A stretch of DNA of 64,000 bases from Flavobacterium sp. LHD-80 (GTDB lineage: Bacteria > Bacteroidota > Bacteroidia > Flavobacteriales > Flavobacteriaceae), in contig NZ_JAVFVS010000005.1 in assembly GCF_030929605.1 (NCBI RefSeq), positions 557,972 through 621,971 of the forward strand, read 5' to 3'. The translations under genes were made by a program, and so were the position numbers. Of the stretch, positions 8,713 through 17,221 are shown piece after piece. Numbering within the stretch: the first letter of the stretch is position 1; each line of letters begins with the position of its first letter. The notes below the pieces were generated by a model. The model did no database searches and was not told the DNA's origin. It worked only from the letters and a program-made list of their open reading frames with translations.

Positions 8713-8940
8713 TTACTCTTCGTAGCGGTTTATTTCTCTGTCGTAAAAATCATTTGCTTTTTCGATCAAGCCTTCCATTTCAGCATTTAATTCGGCTTCG
8801 TCAAGATCTTCGGCTTCTTCTAAGAATTCAACCTCATCATCTTTTAAATTGATAATAAATCGAGGATAATCAAGGTGAATGATGAAAATATCATCTGGAA
8901 AATCAGTATTGTCTCCAAGTAAAAATTTAGGTAATTCCAT
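8713..8940 (-). CDS. Small acidic protein of unknown function
   Basis: A 75-residue protein, strongly acidic, with a hydrophobic-alternating N-terminal half (DDIFIIHLDYPRFIINL) and an acidic helical second half (EEAEDLDEAELNAEMEGL). No signal peptide, membrane segment or known domain is recognised. It has clear start and stop codons in a 500-base stretch with no competing frame, and its composition is protein-like, so I take it as real. It is probably cytoplasmic. Function unknown. Confidence 0.65.
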   Translation of the reverse strand: MELPKFLLGDNTDFPDDIFIIHLDYPRFIINLKDDEVEFLEEAEDLDEAELNAEMEGLIEKANDFYDREINRYEE

Positions 8941-9062
8941 TTTATATAAGTTTATTTTAGATTTTACAATTGCCTGCTAAACTGGCTGTTTTTTTGTTTA
9001 GCCACAGATTAAAAGGATTAAAAAGATTTTAATTTCTGGCGTTAAAATTTAATGTCTCAAAT

Positions 9063-10448
9063 TTAGCTATTTGAAACTGAATTCGTGATTAATCTCTTTG
9101 TTAAGTAATGAAAGCGAATGTACAGAAAGATTGCTGCTGTTGTTAAACCCGCTAAAAGTCCTATCCAAACGCCTTGTGCTTTCAGTTCTGTGTGTTCTCC
9201 CAAATAATAGGAAATTGGAAAACCAACAACCCAGTAGGCTACAAAAGTGATATACATTGGGATTTTTACATCCTGCAAACCACGTAAAGCGCCTAAAACC
9301 ACAACCTGAATTCCGTCAGAAATCTGGAAAATGGCTGCTATCAATAATAATTTCGAAGCTATTGCGATTACTTCAGTATTATCTAAAACCTGTCCGCTAT
9401 TTTCCATATTTAAAAAGATATGAGGGAAAAAATCATGAAAGACAACAAATAGAAATGCAAAAAAAGTTTCGATTACAATGGCAAGCAAAAATATAGAACG
9501 CGCTACAACCACTAGATTTTTATAATCCTGCAATCCTCTTTGATTACTTACTCTAATCATCGATGTTACGCTTAAACCCATTGCAAACATAAAAGTAAGC
9601 GATGACAAACTCAAAGCAATTTGATTGGCTGCCTGACTAGTTTTACCAATATTGCCACAAAGCCATATCGAAGCAGTAAACAATACGACTTCAAAAAGCA
9701 TTTGCATAGCCGATGGAAATCCTAAATTGATAATTTTTTTTAGAGTCTCACTTTTAATTTCACTGAAACTGAAGTCTTTGAAAAAACGTTTCAAATCATT
9801 TCTTCTGGATAACATTATATGCATGAACATTACCAAAAATATTCTCGAAATTACTGTGCCAAGCGCCGCCCCAATAATTCCCATTTTAGGAAAAATCCAA
9901 ATACCATAAATTAGCACATAATTGATTCCTACGTGAAGAACATTTGCCATAATCATAGCATACATTGAATATTTTGTCATCGATTTTCCGTCGGCAAATT
10001 GTTTATAGCCTTGGTACATTACTAAAGGAATCAACGAAAAAGCAATCCAGTCTAAATAGGGTTTTGCCAAAACAATTACTTCTTTTGGCTGTTCTAATAA
10101 TTCCATTAATGGTTTTGCCAGAACAATTAAACCAAAAAGCAATAATCCAATAATGGCGCATAAAAATAAACCATGATGAAATGCTGAACGAATTTTACTG
10201 TCATTTTTCTCGGCGTCTCCTTCTGCAACAATTGGTGTAATTGCTGTCGAAAAACCAATTCCTAAAGACATCGCAATAAAAACCATACTGTTTCCAAGTG
10301 AAACAGCGGCCAATTCTGTGCTTCCTAATTTCCCAACCATTATGTTGTCAACAATACCAATTAGGGTATGGCCAACCATACCTAATATAATAGGATATGC
10401 TAGTCTGAAATTATACGAAAACTCTTTGGTGTATTGCTTTAAATTCAC
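9063..10448 (-). CDS. MATE-family multidrug/Na+ efflux transporter (NorM-like)
   Basis: About 462 residues with twelve hydrophobic helices in two homologous halves. It begins LKQYTKEFSYNFRLAYPIILGMVGHTLIGIVDNIMVGKLG, the typical first helix of bacterial MATE proteins. These antiport organic cations or drugs against Na+ or H+. I choose a GTG start at 10448. The frame stays open 31 codons further upstream, but a TATCTTTGC promoter element lies inside that extension, just before the GTG. It stands alone, with no regulator beside it. Confidence 0.9.
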   Translation of the reverse strand: MNLKQYTKEFSYNFRLAYPIILGMVGHTLIGIVDNIMVGKLGSTELAAVSLGNSMVFIAMSLGIGFSTAITPIVAEGDAEKNDSKIRSAFHHGLFLCAIIGLLLFGLIVLAKPLMELLEQPKEVIVLAKPYLDWIAFSLIPLVMYQGYKQFADGKSMTKYSMYAMIMANVLHVGINYVLIYGIWIFPKMGIIGAALGTVISRIFLVMFMHIMLSRRNDLKRFFKDFSFSEIKSETLKKIINLGFPSAMQMLFEVVLFTASIWLCGNIGKTSQAANQIALSLSSLTFMFAMGLSVTSMIRVSNQRGLQDYKNLVVVARSIFLLAIVIETFFAFLFVVFHDFFPHIFLNMENSGQVLDNTEVIAIASKLLLIAAIFQISDGIQVVVLGALRGLQDVKIPMYITFVAYWVVGFPISYYLGEHTELKAQGVWIGLLAGLTTAAIFLYIRFHYLTKRLITNSVSNS

Positions 10449-10467
10449 TTCTATTTTATTTTGTCGG

Positions 10468-10475
10468 CAAAGATA
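10468..10475 (-). promoter_or_regulatory. Promoter -7 element for the MATE gene
   Basis: The minus strand reads TATCTTTG followed by C, an exact fit to the Bacteroidota TAnnTTTGC consensus, about 20 nt before the GTG start. It decides the start codon choice. Confidence 0.65.
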
Positions 10476-10637
10476 ATCAGAAGCGATGAATTCTGTCCTA
10501 TCAATAAAAATATATCCCCTTTTTAAGGCAAAATTAAGCACACCCTGATATTATGTAACGATTTTTAAAAATTATATAACAAGCCCCAAAGCCCTTGATT
10601 ATACTTTTACATTATTAATAATTCAAATATATATGCC

Positions 10638-11156
10638 ATGAGAAAAGTACAAATGATATGCCTAGCTGCTTTTGCATTTTTATACGCTAACACCACTTTC
10701 GCACAAGACAATGCAGCGACAAATTACGATCAGGGTTTTAAATTAGGTTTTGGTTTAAACGGAGGAATTCCAACAGATAATGACTACGATTGGTCACTTG
10801 GAGGAGATGTTCGTTTACAATATGACTTATCTAAAAGAACTTCATTAACCTTAACAACAGGTTTTACTAATTTATTTATGGGTAAAGATGATCTTGGAAA
10901 TGACATCAAAGATCTTGGATTTATTCCTGCAAAAGCTGGTTTTAAAGCTTTTATTTGGGAAGACCAATTTTACGTTTTAGGTGAAGTAGGTGCCGGTTTT
11001 GCAGTGACAAATGGTTATGACAAAACTACTTTTTTATGGGCGCCTGGAATTGGATACGCTACTAAATCTATCGATTTGAGCGTACGTTACGAAGATTATC
11101 ACGATTTCAAAACCAATCAAGTAGCATTAAGAGTTGCTTATGGTTTTGACTTATAA
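10638..11156 (+). CDS. Small outer-membrane beta-barrel protein
   Basis: 172 residues with a signal peptide (residues 1-22, cleavage after NTTFA). The mature part alternates polar and hydrophobic residues in about eight strands, with frequent aromatics and Gly, and ends in VALRVAYGFDL, a typical C-terminal barrel strand. This suggests an eight-stranded porin-like or OmpX/OmpW-type barrel. Function unknown. It is followed 36 nt later by a GC-rich hairpin. Confidence 0.82.
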   Translation: MRKVQMICLAAFAFLYANTTFAQDNAATNYDQGFKLGFGLNGGIPTDNDYDWSLGGDVRLQYDLSKRTSLTLTTGFTNLFMGKDDLGNDIKDLGFIPAKAGFKAFIWEDQFYVLGEVGAGFAVTNGYDKTTFLWAPGIGYATKSIDLSVRYEDYHDFKTNQVALRVAYGFDL

Positions 11157-11192
11157 AAATTAAGGTTTAATTTATTTTTTGTTTTTGGTATG

Positions 11193-11222
11193 AACCCGGC
11201 AGATCGCACAGTCTGCCGGGTT
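11193..11222 (+). terminator. Intrinsic terminator-like hairpin after the barrel gene
   Basis: Arms AACCCGGCAGA (11193-11203) and TCTGCCGGGTT (11212-11222) are exact complements with an 8-nt loop, followed by TTGGTGTTT. Confidence 0.7.
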
Positions 11223-11258
11223 TGGTGTTTTATATCATCAACTTTGGGCAAAAAATTA

Positions 11259-11312
11259 ACCGCAAAGAACGCAAGTCATAAAATTTAGAAAGTCAAAAAG
11301 TCCGCAAAGCTA
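11259..11312. repeat. Half copy of the CGCAAAGAACGCAAG element
   Basis: The CCGCAAAGAACGCAAG word followed by CCGCAAAGCTATAG matches the two left arms of the nested element at 34972-35105, in the same order. No complementary right arms are present, so this looks like a truncated element. Confidence 0.6.
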
Positions 11313-11325
11313 TAGGTAAAAAAAC

Positions 11326-11360
11326 ACTCTTTACTCTTTACTCTTTACTCTTTACTCTTT
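11326..11360. repeat. Heptanucleotide tandem repeat (ACTCTTT)x5 overlapping a stop codon
   Basis: Five perfect copies of ACTCTTT. On the minus strand this is AAAGAGT repeated, and it encodes the last residues (KSKE) and the TAA of the cytochrome c peroxidase gene. Confidence 0.9.
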
Positions 11361-13129
11361 ACTAAATACCGCGTATCCGTCAAAGTTTTCATAAAATCAA
11401 TTAATTGCTTTTTTTCTTTATCGGTTAAATTTAATTTGTCTTCTGGCAAAGTCTGGTTTGGAACCTCTAAACCTAAGCCAAGTCCGCCGCCTTCATTATA
11501 AAAATCGATAACTTCTTCGAGCGTTTTATAGACTCCGTTATGCATGTATGGCGCAGTAAGTTCGATATTTCGAATCGTTGGCGTTTTAAACGAGTTTTTA
11601 TGAATCGCTGCCTGCGTAATTACAAATTTCCCCAAGTCGCCATCGAGTTTTTTATTTCGGTTTGGAACACCTAAAATTTCACTTTCTGTTCGGTCAAAAT
11701 TTGGAGGAACAGTTCCATTTGTAAGCGGAATAAAATGGCAAGTCGCACATTTTGCTTTTCCAGCAAATAAATTAAAACCAGCTTTTTCATCGGGAGTAAA
11801 AGCTGTTTTATTTTGCATTACAAGGTCAAATTTAGAATCGTAATGACTTAACGAACGAATGTAAGATCCTAAAGCATTCTTGATTGCAAATTCGTTTATT
11901 TCTCCTTTAGGAAAAGCCTTTTTGAAAGACTGCGCATAAGCCGTATTTTGCTTTAATGCCAAAACCGATTTTTCCAGCGATCCATGCATTTCGTTTTCAT
12001 TTTTAATAACCGCAACAGCCTGATCTTCGAGATAACTAACTCTCGAATCTGCAAAAAACACACGCTGAAAAGCAATATTCGCAAGCGTTGGCGTGTTGCG
12101 CTGAATCATAGATTTTCCGTCAAGCGAAACCGCTCTTTCTAATCCGTCTGTGAATGCTTTATCTGCGTGATGACAAGACGCGCAAGAACGCGTATTATTT
12201 CCGGACAGAATTGGATCATTAAATAGCTTTTTGCCTAGCGCAATTTTTTCTGGAGTCGTTTTATAATCTGGAAATCCTGAAAAAGCTTCAGTATCAAAAG
12301 CATCTTTATCAAATAAAGTCTGCGCCGTAACTTTTAAGCCACGTTGTTCTTTCATTAACGGAATTCCTAATTCCGACTGTGTTTTAAAAAGTCCTTTACT
12401 TAACGGATTTAAAATTTCGTTGATAAAATAAGCACGATCAAAAGCATTAAAATTGGTATTCGATTTTAAATATTTCTTTCCTTTTTCTAAAAGCTGAAAT
12501 ACCAGTTTTGAATTTGTTGAATTTTTATTTTCGGTATAAACACGATAATATCTTTCGATAGTTTCTAACGAAATCTTAGCTTCAGGAAGTGAATTGAAAG
12601 CAACCGGCGAATCAAAACCAGTAATTCCCAATGTAATAATTCGGTAGACTTCTAATCGCATAGCGTCAAAAACGTGTGCATCTGTTAATTCATTGGAACT
12701 TGAAACTTTTTCCAACCGAATCAAATTTGCAGACAAAACGCCTAATTCCTGAATTAATTCTTTTTTATTGTCTTTGCTGTATTTTGGAAAAACCAATTCT
12801 TCAATAACCTGAAATCCTTCTGGCGGAACCGTAACTTTATCATTTTCTTCAAACTCATTTATCGCGGGGCCATTAATCGATTTTGAAACCGCGGGCGAAT
12901 AATACTCACTTATCATTTCGACCTTTTTATAGCTTTCGTGGGCTTCCAGAAACTGCCTCTGAATTTGTGCTTCAGTCGAATCTTCCTGCACAGAATATTT
13001 CAGTTTGGCTACTTTCTCAATTAACAAAGTTATATCTGCCTGAAATAATTCATTTATTTCTTGATGTTTGCTTTTTTTTCCGCAACTAGCAAACACTACC
13101 AAGAACAGCAGACCATATATTTTTTTCAT
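11345..13129 (-). CDS. Imelysin-like/di-haem cytochrome c peroxidase fusion lipoprotein
   Basis: 594 residues. A lipoprotein signal ends at Cys16 (VFASC). Residues about 25-260 are helical and resemble imelysin/EfeO-type domains. Residues about 285-590 form a MauG/bacterial cytochrome c peroxidase module with two haem-binding CxxCH motifs, CASCH at 316-320 and CATCH at 461-465. Family enzymes reduce H2O2 in the periplasm with electrons from small cytochromes; the imelysin part suggests iron handling, but this is inference. I start at MKKIYGLLFLV; a longer in-frame extension would bury the lipobox. The C-terminus lies in a tandem repeat. Confidence 0.88.
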   Translation of the reverse strand: MKKIYGLLFLVVFASCGKKSKHQEINELFQADITLLIEKVAKLKYSVQEDSTEAQIQRQFLEAHESYKKVEMISEYYSPAVSKSINGPAINEFEENDKVTVPPEGFQVIEELVFPKYSKDNKKELIQELGVLSANLIRLEKVSSSNELTDAHVFDAMRLEVYRIITLGITGFDSPVAFNSLPEAKISLETIERYYRVYTENKNSTNSKLVFQLLEKGKKYLKSNTNFNAFDRAYFINEILNPLSKGLFKTQSELGIPLMKEQRGLKVTAQTLFDKDAFDTEAFSGFPDYKTTPEKIALGKKLFNDPILSGNNTRSCASCHHADKAFTDGLERAVSLDGKSMIQRNTPTLANIAFQRVFFADSRVSYLEDQAVAVIKNENEMHGSLEKSVLALKQNTAYAQSFKKAFPKGEINEFAIKNALGSYIRSLSHYDSKFDLVMQNKTAFTPDEKAGFNLFAGKAKCATCHFIPLTNGTVPPNFDRTESEILGVPNRNKKLDGDLGKFVITQAAIHKNSFKTPTIRNIELTAPYMHNGVYKTLEEVIDFYNEGGGLGLGLEVPNQTLPEDKLNLTDKEKKQLIDFMKTLTDTRYLVKSKE

Positions 13130-13173
13130 GATTTTATGACAATTAAAAAGAGGTATAATCATAAAAACAGAAA

Positions 13174-13199
13174 CCACTATCTCAAAAATGAAATAGTGG
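13174..13199 (-). terminator. Terminator of the PhoX-like gene
   Basis: On the minus strand CCACTAT and ATAGTGG form a 7-bp stem (arms 13193-13199 and 13174-13180) followed by TTTCTGTTTTT. It lies between the PhoX-like gene and the peroxidase gene, so the two are probably separate transcripts. Confidence 0.6.
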
Positions 13200-13223
13200 A
13201 CAACTGCTTTTATTGATTTAAAT

Positions 13224-14675
13224 TTATCTCGCTAAACCTTTAATAACAACAATTTGACTTGCCTGTTGTTCGTTAGGACGGTTTGTTCCGCCATCAACTC
13301 CTTTGTATTTTGCACCAGTCCAAGTATGTGGCTGTACACTCAACATAAAAGTATCAGCAATACCTACCTGATCAGATACATCGATCAAAGCGCCATATTC
13401 CCAATCACCAAATTTTGAAGTGCCGCCTACATTGTATTTTGCAGCATCTGTAGCAGTACGACGGTGGTCTAATTCAACTACAACTTTTAAATCTTTTGTA
13501 GCAATATTGTATTGATAAATATAAGCATCGTGCGTTTCGTCTCCGTAACCATTTGCATCTTCCTGAACGTAAACATAGTTTTTAGTCACACAAATATTAT
13601 CTGGATTTTGAAATTTACCTGCAATTCCGCTTCTATTGTCTCCGTCAAGAATAACTTCCAAAGTACCTTTTAACGGGTCAGCAGCATCAAGATTTAATCT
13701 GTAAACTCTACCGTATTTCGTTCTTGAACCATCAGCATTTGTTCCTGTAGTTGCTTGTCCTGTTACGTTAAAATACAATTCTCTGTCTGCATTGCTGCCG
13801 CCTTTGCGGTAATCTAAATCTTCAACACGTCCAAATTTGATTGCTTTCAAAGTATTTACCGCTGCATTAATTTGCGCACCAGTAAGCGTAGTATGATTAT
13901 CAATTTTTACAAAAGTAACTGGATACGTTTTGCTAACCTCCATGTCTTTTTCTCTTTGGTTGTCATCATTTCTTTTCAGCATGTACAATGAACCATTAGA
14001 CAAATCGCCCACAGTATTCGATACATACATAAAAACCTGACCTCCATAAGTTCCAGAATCGTCATCGCCAATTACAACAACCGTTTTGCCTTTGTATGCG
14101 CTAGAACGCAATGGCAAAGCATTCTCGGCACTTAAACGTCCAAATCCTGCCAACTCTTTTGATACTGAAGCATTTCCAGCACTAGCATAAGGATCTAAAG
14201 CATGCGTACGAGATTCTTCACCAGATTCTCCGCAAGTCAAATAAACAGGTCCAAAACCGTGTTCTGCTTGTGTAGCCATAGTTGCGCCACACAATCTCCA
14301 AGTTCCTCCGCTTGAATTCAATAAATATTCCCCTTTTGTAGGTTTAAATGTTTTGTCTAAAGTAATTCTAGAAACCGCAAAATTATCTTCGTTGTTTACT
14401 AAAAAAGTAAAAGTTCCGTCACTGTTTTTTAACAAACCAGAACCATCTGCCGAACCTCCAAAAACAAAACTTGGACTGTCTGGAAAAACATCATCGGAAC
14501 CAAAAAGAGAATAAATTTTCAAACTTTCAAATCCTGCTTGCGCTTTCAATAAACTTGGCGTTACAGATTGGTCTTTCAATACAACACTTGTTGGTACAGT
14601 GTCATCTTTAGAATCGTTGTTACAAGAAGTAACCATTGAACCTAAAATAATTAAAGGTAGAATAATTCGTTTCAT
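13224..14675 (-). CDS. PhoX-like (DUF839-type) phosphatase family lipoprotein
   Basis: 483 residues with a lipoprotein signal and lipobox VTSC (Cys18). The body is beta-rich and propeller-like, with the segment FQNPDNICVTKNYVYVQED resembling the PhoX FxxPDNixfxxxGxlwixED motif. Other acidic, metal-suited positions are seen in VEDLDYRKGG and DWEYGALIDVSD. PhoX enzymes are Ca/Fe-dependent alkaline phosphatases, but many DUF839 members are uncharacterised and the catalytic set cannot be confirmed by eye. The gene lies beside a PPK2 gene on the same strand, which gives a loose phosphate theme. Confidence 0.7.
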   Translation of the reverse strand: MKRIILPLIILGSMVTSCNNDSKDDTVPTSVVLKDQSVTPSLLKAQAGFESLKIYSLFGSDDVFPDSPSFVFGGSADGSGLLKNSDGTFTFLVNNEDNFAVSRITLDKTFKPTKGEYLLNSSGGTWRLCGATMATQAEHGFGPVYLTCGESGEESRTHALDPYASAGNASVSKELAGFGRLSAENALPLRSSAYKGKTVVVIGDDDSGTYGGQVFMYVSNTVGDLSNGSLYMLKRNDDNQREKDMEVSKTYPVTFVKIDNHTTLTGAQINAAVNTLKAIKFGRVEDLDYRKGGSNADRELYFNVTGQATTGTNADGSRTKYGRVYRLNLDAADPLKGTLEVILDGDNRSGIAGKFQNPDNICVTKNYVYVQEDANGYGDETHDAYIYQYNIATKDLKVVVELDHRRTATDAAKYNVGGTSKFGDWEYGALIDVSDQVGIADTFMLSVQPHTWTGAKYKGVDGGTNRPNEQQASQIVVIKGLAR

Positions 14676-14850
14676 GAGCTAAAATGGTTTTTTATTTTTT
14701 TACAAAGTAACTCCCACCATTTTAACTGAAAATGATTTTGATATTATCAAAAAAACAAGACTTTTACCACAAGAAGCACATATTGTTAAAAAAATTAACA
14801 ATAAATTAGTAATACAAAATACTCATAAACTTTCAGTAACATTCAAACAA

Positions 14851-14880
14851 AAAAAAGAGCCTTACTTTAAGACTCCTTTT
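14851..14880 (-). terminator. Terminator overlapping the PPK2 stop codon
   Basis: On the minus strand GAGTCTT pairs with AAGGCTC (one G-T pair) and is followed by eight T. The TAA of the PPK2 gene lies inside the hairpin. Confidence 0.7.
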
Positions 14881-15748
14881 TTAATTGTTCTTTATAAAGC
14901 TCAAAATTGGCTTTTATTTTTTCGTCCAATTCTGGTTCTTTAATATCAGTATGCTTTTGCATTTCTTCCCAAATAATTTTGGCAACTATATAACGTGCCA
15001 TTTCTTTATCATCAGCAGGAACAATATACCAGGGCGCATGTTCTTTAGAAGTTTGGTTGATTGCTTCTTCGTAATACTTTTGATATTCGTCCCAATGTTC
15101 GCGTTCTTTCAAATCGCCGGGCGAAAATTTCCAATTGTGTTTTCCTTCTTCCAAACGACGAAGCAAACGCTGTCTTTGCTCCTCTTTGCTCAAATGCAGA
15201 TAAAACTTCATTACTATAGTTCCGTTTTGCGAAATATGCTTTTCAAAATTATTGATTTGCTTAATTCTATTTTCCCAAAAATCAGGCGTAATATCTTTAA
15301 CCGAATTAATTCCTGGCAAATTCTCGCTCAAAATATATTCTGGATGAACGCGCGTTACCAACACATTTTCATAATGTGTTCTATTAAAAATCGCAAATTT
15401 TCCTTTTTCTGGCAACGCAACATAATGACGCCATAAATAATCGTGTTCTAATTCATTTGAATTTGGCGTTTTAAAACTATGAACCACAACCCCACGCGGA
15501 TTAAATTCTTTAAAAACTTCCCGAATTAAACTGTCTTTTCCCGAAGTATCCATTCCTTGAAGGCAAATTAAAACCCCGTATTTATTGTGTGCGTACATGA
15601 CATCCTGCAAATCGCTCAATTTTGCCTGAACCTTATCCAGTTTTTCTTCCTTTTCATCATCATCAGCATTAATATTTAATAAAGTCGGAATCTTTTTTAG
15701 TTTTATTTTATCAGTAACTTTAAAATCTTTCGGGTCTATTGATTTCAT
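14867..15748 (-). CDS. ppk2: Polyphosphate kinase 2 family, FNRTHYE (class III-like) type
   Basis: A 293-residue one-domain PPK2. The Walker A variant GMDTSGKD is at residues 65-72, the Walker B region FNRTHYE at 121-127, and the lid region RQRLLRRLEEGKHNWKFSPGDLKEREHWDEY follows. The FNRTHYE form and overall length match class III enzymes, which transfer phosphate from polyphosphate to AMP and ADP; the class assignment is by resemblance. It is cytoplasmic and likely helps regenerate nucleotides from polyphosphate. It stands alone with its own terminator. Confidence 0.92.
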   Translation of the reverse strand: MKSIDPKDFKVTDKIKLKKIPTLLNINADDDEKEEKLDKVQAKLSDLQDVMYAHNKYGVLICLQGMDTSGKDSLIREVFKEFNPRGVVVHSFKTPNSNELEHDYLWRHYVALPEKGKFAIFNRTHYENVLVTRVHPEYILSENLPGINSVKDITPDFWENRIKQINNFEKHISQNGTIVMKFYLHLSKEEQRQRLLRRLEEGKHNWKFSPGDLKEREHWDEYQKYYEEAINQTSKEHAPWYIVPADDKEMARYIVAKIIWEEMQKHTDIKEPELDEKIKANFELYKEQLKKES

Positions 15749-15874
15749 ATTTTTTGATTTTATTTTTAAGAGGTAAAATATGTTATCGCTTTCTCGTTTT
15801 TTATTTTAATGACTTTTTTGAAATAGCGGTTTCATATTTTAATATTTTGTATCATAAATATAGTAATTTTACGA

Positions 15875-16018
15875 AGCATATTCCTGCTATTCATTGCAAT
15901 ACTTTTCAATAAATTGCTTTTTTCCAAAGCCATAACAAGAGCTTCCGTTGGTCGCTTTGTTCTGTCAGGAAAAAATGCAATTTCTTTTCAAAGTATTTCC
16001 ATTACTATCAGGGCTAGG
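15875..16018. repeat. Inverted-repeat element, TTCCTGCT...TATCAGGGCTAGG type
   Basis: It begins with TTCCTGCTATTC and ends with TATCAGGGCTAGG. Between them, arms at about 15895-15925 and 15968-15998 are imperfect complements (AATACTTT...AATTGC against GCAATTTC...AAAGTATT). A shorter relative with the same ends (TTCCCGCTTTC, TATCGGGGCTA) is at 49039-49115. Confidence 0.6.
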
Positions 16019-16041
16019 CACTTATTTTCAAATCAACATTC

Positions 16042-16878
16042 ATGGAAAAATTCACATTAGAAATATTATTTCAAATCATCGGAATCGGTTCTGCATCAGG
16101 ATTGTTTTATAATAATGATGCACTTTATGTCATTGGCGACAACAGCGGATTTCTGTACGAATACAATATGCAGAATCAACAATTAAATCAACATGCTTTA
16201 ATTGATAATCCGTCGCAAAACATTCCAAAAAACTTAAAACCCGATTTTGAATCAATTACGAATCATAATGATACACTTTATATTTTTGGTTCCGGTTCAA
16301 CCGAAAATCGAAACAAAATGATTGAGTTTGATCTTAAAAACAAAAAGGTTTTACAAAAAAACAATTTAGTTGATATATACGGTTTGATGCAAAGTTTCGG
16401 CGAAATAAAACCTGAAGATTTCAATTTAGAAGGCACTATTTTCGATGGTGAAAACTGGTATTTATTCAACCGTGGAAACGGCGTTACAAACAAAAATACC
16501 ATTTTCACCATTCATGCCAAAAGTTTAGGAGATGAATTTGCTTTGATTTCTGTCAATTATAAACTGCCAAAAATAAAAGGCGTTCGTTCGAGTTTTACAG
16601 ACGCGATTTTGGTCGAAGACAAAATCTATTTCCTCTCAACCGCCGAAGACACAAAATCAACTTACGACGACGGCGAAATTCTAGGAAGTTTCATTGGAAG
16701 AATAGATCTTAAAACCATGAAAATCGATTTTACTCAAAAAATAACGTCAACTAATAAATTTGAAGGTTTGACTTTCTACAAAAAAGAAAACAACAAAATT
16801 GAGTTTTTGCTTTGTGAAGATAATGATACGGATGTTTTAGAGACCAAAATTTTTAAATTGACTTTGCCGATAAAATAA
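16042..16878 (+). CDS. Conserved beta-propeller-like protein of unknown function
   Basis: 278 residues, no signal peptide. The sequence is a chain of short beta-rich repeats with NDALYVIGDNSGFLYEYN, DTLYIFGSGS, ENWYLFNRGNG and DKIYFLSTAED segments, each an aromatic strand followed by a Gly/Asp turn, as in six-bladed propellers. DFESITNHNDTLY and KPEDFNLEGTIFDGENWY resemble each other and SdiA-regulated/esterase-like propellers. No catalytic set is recognised. It lies alone in a repeat-rich stretch. Confidence 0.65.
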   Translation: MEKFTLEILFQIIGIGSASGLFYNNDALYVIGDNSGFLYEYNMQNQQLNQHALIDNPSQNIPKNLKPDFESITNHNDTLYIFGSGSTENRNKMIEFDLKNKKVLQKNNLVDIYGLMQSFGEIKPEDFNLEGTIFDGENWYLFNRGNGVTNKNTIFTIHAKSLGDEFALISVNYKLPKIKGVRSSFTDAILVEDKIYFLSTAEDTKSTYDDGEILGSFIGRIDLKTMKIDFTQKITSTNKFEGLTFYKKENNKIEFLLCEDNDTDVLETKIFKLTLPIK

Positions 16879-16920
16879 GAGCTACACAAAGTCGCACAAA
16901 GTCTTTCGATTACAATATTC

Positions 16921-17011
16921 CGTAGAGGCGCACAGCAGTGCGTCTCCGCAAAGAATTATGCCAAAGTTGTTCCTTTACGTGACGTTAGACGCACTGCTGT
17001 GCGCCTCTACG
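16921..17011. repeat. Perfect 25-bp inverted repeat, GTAGAGGCGCACAGCAGTGCG family
   Basis: Arms 16921-16945 and 16987-17011 are exact complements around a 41-nt centre. Each arm itself contains a smaller palindrome around GCACAGCAGTGC. The short palindrome at 8661-8680 is made of the same word. Confidence 0.92.
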
Positions 17012-17051
17012 ATAAAAAAACGACAGTTGCTGGTTATTTTTAACCGCATTT

Positions 17052-17153
17052 TTGTCATTTCGACGGAGGAGAAATCTTCGCAAGAAACTCGACAAAGATT
17101 GGCTTATTGGAATGGAGTTACTTGTGGAGATTTCTCCTCCGTCGAAATGACAA
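17052..17153. repeat. Perfect 26-bp inverted repeat, GTCATTTCGACGG variant
   Basis: Arms 17052-17077 and 17128-17153 are exact complements. The 50-nt centre contains GCAAGAAACTC, ACAAAGATTGG and GGAGTTACTTGTGG words, also found, in the opposite orientation, in the element at 23324-23429. The arms of the two elements differ in sequence, yet each is internally perfect. Confidence 0.93.
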
Positions 17154-17221
17154 GATTGTGAAAAGTTATAAATCCAAGCCAATAAAACTAGCCTAAAACC
17201 CAAAACCTACAACCAAAATAA

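Noticed and set aside
10449..10541. Longer N-terminus of the MATE transporter
   Set aside because: A consensus promoter element lies inside the extension, and the added residues are not typical of the family.
16958..17203. Short frames across the repeats at 16921-17153
   Set aside because: They are translations of inverted repeats on both strands, with no start context and no protein-like composition.
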